DNA from: Kitasatospora sp. DSM 101779
GTDB lineage: Bacteria > Actinomycetota > Actinomycetes > Streptomycetales > Streptomycetaceae
Length of the DNA stretch: 64,000 nt
NCBI RefSeq assembly: GCF_025655475.1
Contig: NZ_JAHTIK010000001.1
Location: 343,023-407,022 of the forward strand
Direction of reading: 5' to 3'
In this document: positions 62,275 through 64,000 of the stretch, piece after piece
Layout: every line of letters begins with the position of its first letter
How positions within the stretch are numbered: position 1 is the stretch's first letter
Notes under the pieces: model-generated
What the model was told of the DNA's origin: nothing
Databases searched by the model: none
Seen by the model: only the letters and a program-made list of their open reading frames with translations
Made by a program: the position numbers and the translations under genes

Positions 62275-63159
62275 ATGACATCGGGGCGGGCGGGGGGTGA
62301 GGTCGTGGGGAACGGGGCGGACACGCTCACGGTGGCGTCGCTGAACGTCTGTTGCGGGGTCAGGAACACCTTGCATCCGTTGAGGGAGCGGGCGGCCGAG
62401 ATCTGCGCGCGCATCGAGCGCATGAACGCGGACGTCGTGAACCTTCAGGAGGTCTGGACGCCCGGCCTGCTCGCCTTCCTCCGCGCCCGGCTGCCCTCCC
62501 ATCCCTTCCTGGCCCGCAGGCCCGGTCTCCTGGGCCAGCCGGCGGGCGGCCTGGTCGCGTTCTCCCGGATGCCGCTGCGATCGGCCGTCTACCGGTCCTT
62601 TCGCAGCACCCGGGCGCATCGCGGCGGCTTGCTCTTCCGCGCCGGCGCGGCGGCGGGCGCGGCACTGCAGGGCGTGCTGACCTACGAACTCGCCGGACGC
62701 CGGACCGTCGTGGGCAACACCCATCTGACCGCGAACCACGACGGGGACTGGTCCCCGGGCAATCGGCACGAGGCCCTGCAACGGGCGCAGGTGGCGGCGG
62801 TGCACGAAGCCCTGCGGCGGGCCCGCCGCAGCGATACCCGGCTGTCGTTCCTCGTCGGCGACTTCAATGCCCCGAGCAGCAGCGGCCTCTACCGGGCGAT
62901 CGTCGACGGCGGGACCTGGCGGGACCCGTTCGCCGCGGCCGACCTGCCGACCTTCCAGACCGCGCTGCTGCCGGACGGGGCACGGGCGCACCGCGTCGAC
63001 TACGTCCTGGTCCAGGGCAGTCCCGAACACCACCCGGTCACCGGCACGGACCTCTTCCTGGCGGAGCCGGTGCCGATGCGGTCCGGGCCTGCGGCCTACG
63101 TCTCGGACCACCTGGGGCAGCTGGTCCGCGTCGGAGTGCCCGAGGCGGCGGCCGACTGA
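62275..63159 (+). CDS. endonuclease/exonuclease/phosphatase (EEP) family hydrolase, sphingomyelinase-like
   Basis: A 294-residue EEP-fold enzyme. Metal and catalytic residues appear in order: Asn in ASLNVCCG, Glu in VVNLQEVW, His in VVGNTHLTANHDGDW, Asp/Asn in LVGDFNAPSS, RVDYVLVQG and the final SDHLGQLV. This set is that of neutral sphingomyelinases and related phosphodiesterases. No signal peptide is seen from the ATG at 62275; a GTG at 62305 (VGNGADTL) is also possible and better aligned with the family. Substrate unknown. Confidence 0.88.
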   Translation: MTSGRAGGEVVGNGADTLTVASLNVCCGVRNTLHPLRERAAEICARIERMNADVVNLQEVWTPGLLAFLRARLPSHPFLARRPGLLGQPAGGLVAFSRMPLRSAVYRSFRSTRAHRGGLLFRAGAAAGAALQGVLTYELAGRRTVVGNTHLTANHDGDWSPGNRHEALQRAQVAAVHEALRRARRSDTRLSFLVGDFNAPSSSGLYRAIVDGGTWRDPFAAADLPTFQTALLPDGARAHRVDYVLVQGSPEHHPVTGTDLFLAEPVPMRSGPAAYVSDHLGQLVRVGVPEAAAD

Positions 63160-63234
63160 CACCGGTGCCGGAAGCTCGACCGTTCGGTGGAGGAGAAGCT
63201 GTTGGAACCCTGACCCGTCGGCGCGCCCGGCCCG

Positions 63235-63730
63235 TTGAAGGACGACCCGCGCGGCCTGCCGACCGATCTGTATCCCGATCGGTTCTACGGCGGCCCGGCG
63301 CTGCCCGACCGGCCGGTCAGGGGCGTACGGACCACGAGCCGCCGCGGCCGGCTCCACGGGCCGCTGGGACTGCACAGGCCCGGCCTGCCCCTGCGACGTG
63401 CTCCGGTCCGCGCCTTCGTCGGGCCGGGAGGATCGGGCAAGACTCTTCGCGCACTCGACGCGAGCCACACAGGAGGCCACACCTGGGATCCGTACCTGTG
63501 GAGCTACCGGGACATCTCGTGGGTGTCCGCCCGCGACGACATCTGGCTCGAGGCCGGTCTGCTCAAGGTGCTGGAACACCTCCGTCGGCACGGTGGAACC
63601 CCGGCTCCCGGTAAGGCACCGGCACGCTGGAGGACCGGGTGCTCGGCGGGCTCCACGCACGCGAGTCGGAGTGGCCGCTGATCCTGGACGGGCTGGACGA
63701 CCCGGAACTGCTGCGGCCTCCCGGCCCCGG
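63235..63730 (+). pseudogene. frameshifted NTPase (STAND/NB-ARC-like) remnant
   Basis: The first frame has a Walker A FVGPGGSGKTLRALDAS and SYRDISWVSARDDIWLEAG, LLKVLEHLRRHGG. After TPAPG near 63610 the coding sequence continues in another frame: LEDRVLGGLHARESEWPLIL, DGLDDPELLRPP, where WPLILDGLDD is a Walker B. So the P-loop and Walker B are split by a frameshift. The C-terminal part is missing after about 63730 and the start (TTG 63235) has no good ribosome-binding site. 63731-63962 shows no gene. Confidence 0.6.
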
Positions 63731-63962
63731 ACGGTCCGCACCCACGCGGCGGATTCCGATGCAGCCATGCCGGTCCGTTCCGTCCCCGTCCCGCCGGTCG
63801 GGGTGGCGTCTCCTCCACCGGGGAGGACGCGGTCGGGCGATTGCGCCGTTCCCGTGCGGCGGGGGTGACCGGTGCGCGGGTACCCTGCTCGGCGGTCGGT
63901 CGCTCGAGTCCGTTGCGGGCGGGCACCGGCCCCGCGGCACCACCCGCGGCCGGCCCGGGTTG

Positions 63963-64000
63963 CTACCGGCCTTCGAGCGCCGTCACCAGTTGCGGCAGGT
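63963..64000 (-). CDS. probable C-terminal end of a minus-strand gene (cut by window edge)
   Basis: Twelve codons, LPQLVTALEGR then TAG at 63963-63965, entering from the right edge. The peptide looks like a normal helical C-terminus and the third positions fit; nothing more can be said from 38 bases. Confidence 0.4.
   Translation of the reverse strand, partial: LPQLVTALEGR

Overview
The window is chromosomal DNA from a high-GC actinomycete, almost certainly a member of the Streptomycetaceae (Streptomyces or Kitasatospora; the genus cannot be fixed from sequence alone). The evidence is the very high GC at third codon positions, frequent GTG and one TTG start, SARP/AfsR-type regulators, a streptogrisin-type protease, a fused isobutyryl-CoA mutase, a rifamycin-associated element and many small secreted or membrane proteins. 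I saw no tRNA, rRNA, CRISPR array or complete insertion sequence.

Layout. 1-3779: the promoter-proximal end of a contractile injection system (phage-tail-like) operon on the minus strand: SARP-like regulator, tail sheath, inner tube, zinc-ribbon protein, and a protein cut by the window edge. 4100-6209: a SUKH-type gene with an in-frame amber codon and a HEAT-repeat protein. 6391-9187: P-loop kinase, small acidic protein, LexA-type repressor, exported cyclophilin. 9327-13099: probable operon of MFS exporter, carotenoid oxygenase, SnoaL-like secreted protein and a 34-residue hydrophobic peptide. 13224-18997: F420/FMN-type oxidase, serine-hydrolase lipoprotein, MarC-type protein, a purine-type permease with a readable promoter and operator array, and a GntR regulator. 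19119-23997: divergent cluster centred on a GMC oxidoreductase and its Tat-exported partner. 24230-28683: quinone-oxidoreductase-like enzyme, penicillin-binding protein, two small-domain proteins and a methyltransferase remnant. 28891-36001: icmF, two transporters with palindromic operators, and an NRDE protein.

36111-37490 is the most interesting unit: a promoter, a 17-codon leader peptide with an ideal Shine-Dalgarno, a hairpin that encloses the ribosome-binding site of a GNAT acetyltransferase gene, then an IF-1 paralogue and a strong terminator. It reads like a translational attenuator controlling a ribosome-linked stress operon. 37560-45643 holds small unknown proteins, an ECF42-type sigma factor with its DGPF partner, an MBL-fold hydrolase and a GH15 glycosidase. 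45710-46766 contains two decayed genes (MFS remnant and a DUF4386 gene with one base missing). 46936-49848 is an AfsR-like regulator. 50159-53300 holds a streptogrisin-like protease and a Rox-type rifamycin monooxygenase preceded by a perfect rifamycin-associated element. 53358-64000 is a mixed region (STAS protein, SDR, SixA-like phosphatase, MetE-like protein, sedolisin, GNAT, HEAT protein, EEP-family hydrolase, a broken NTPase, and the edge of another minus-strand gene).

Functionally the window is accessory: secretion and proteolysis, resistance and efflux, regulators and signal proteins, with several gene families in visible decay. Starts were chosen by Shine-Dalgarno position, overlap with the upstream stop, and codon use; alternatives are stated in the entries.
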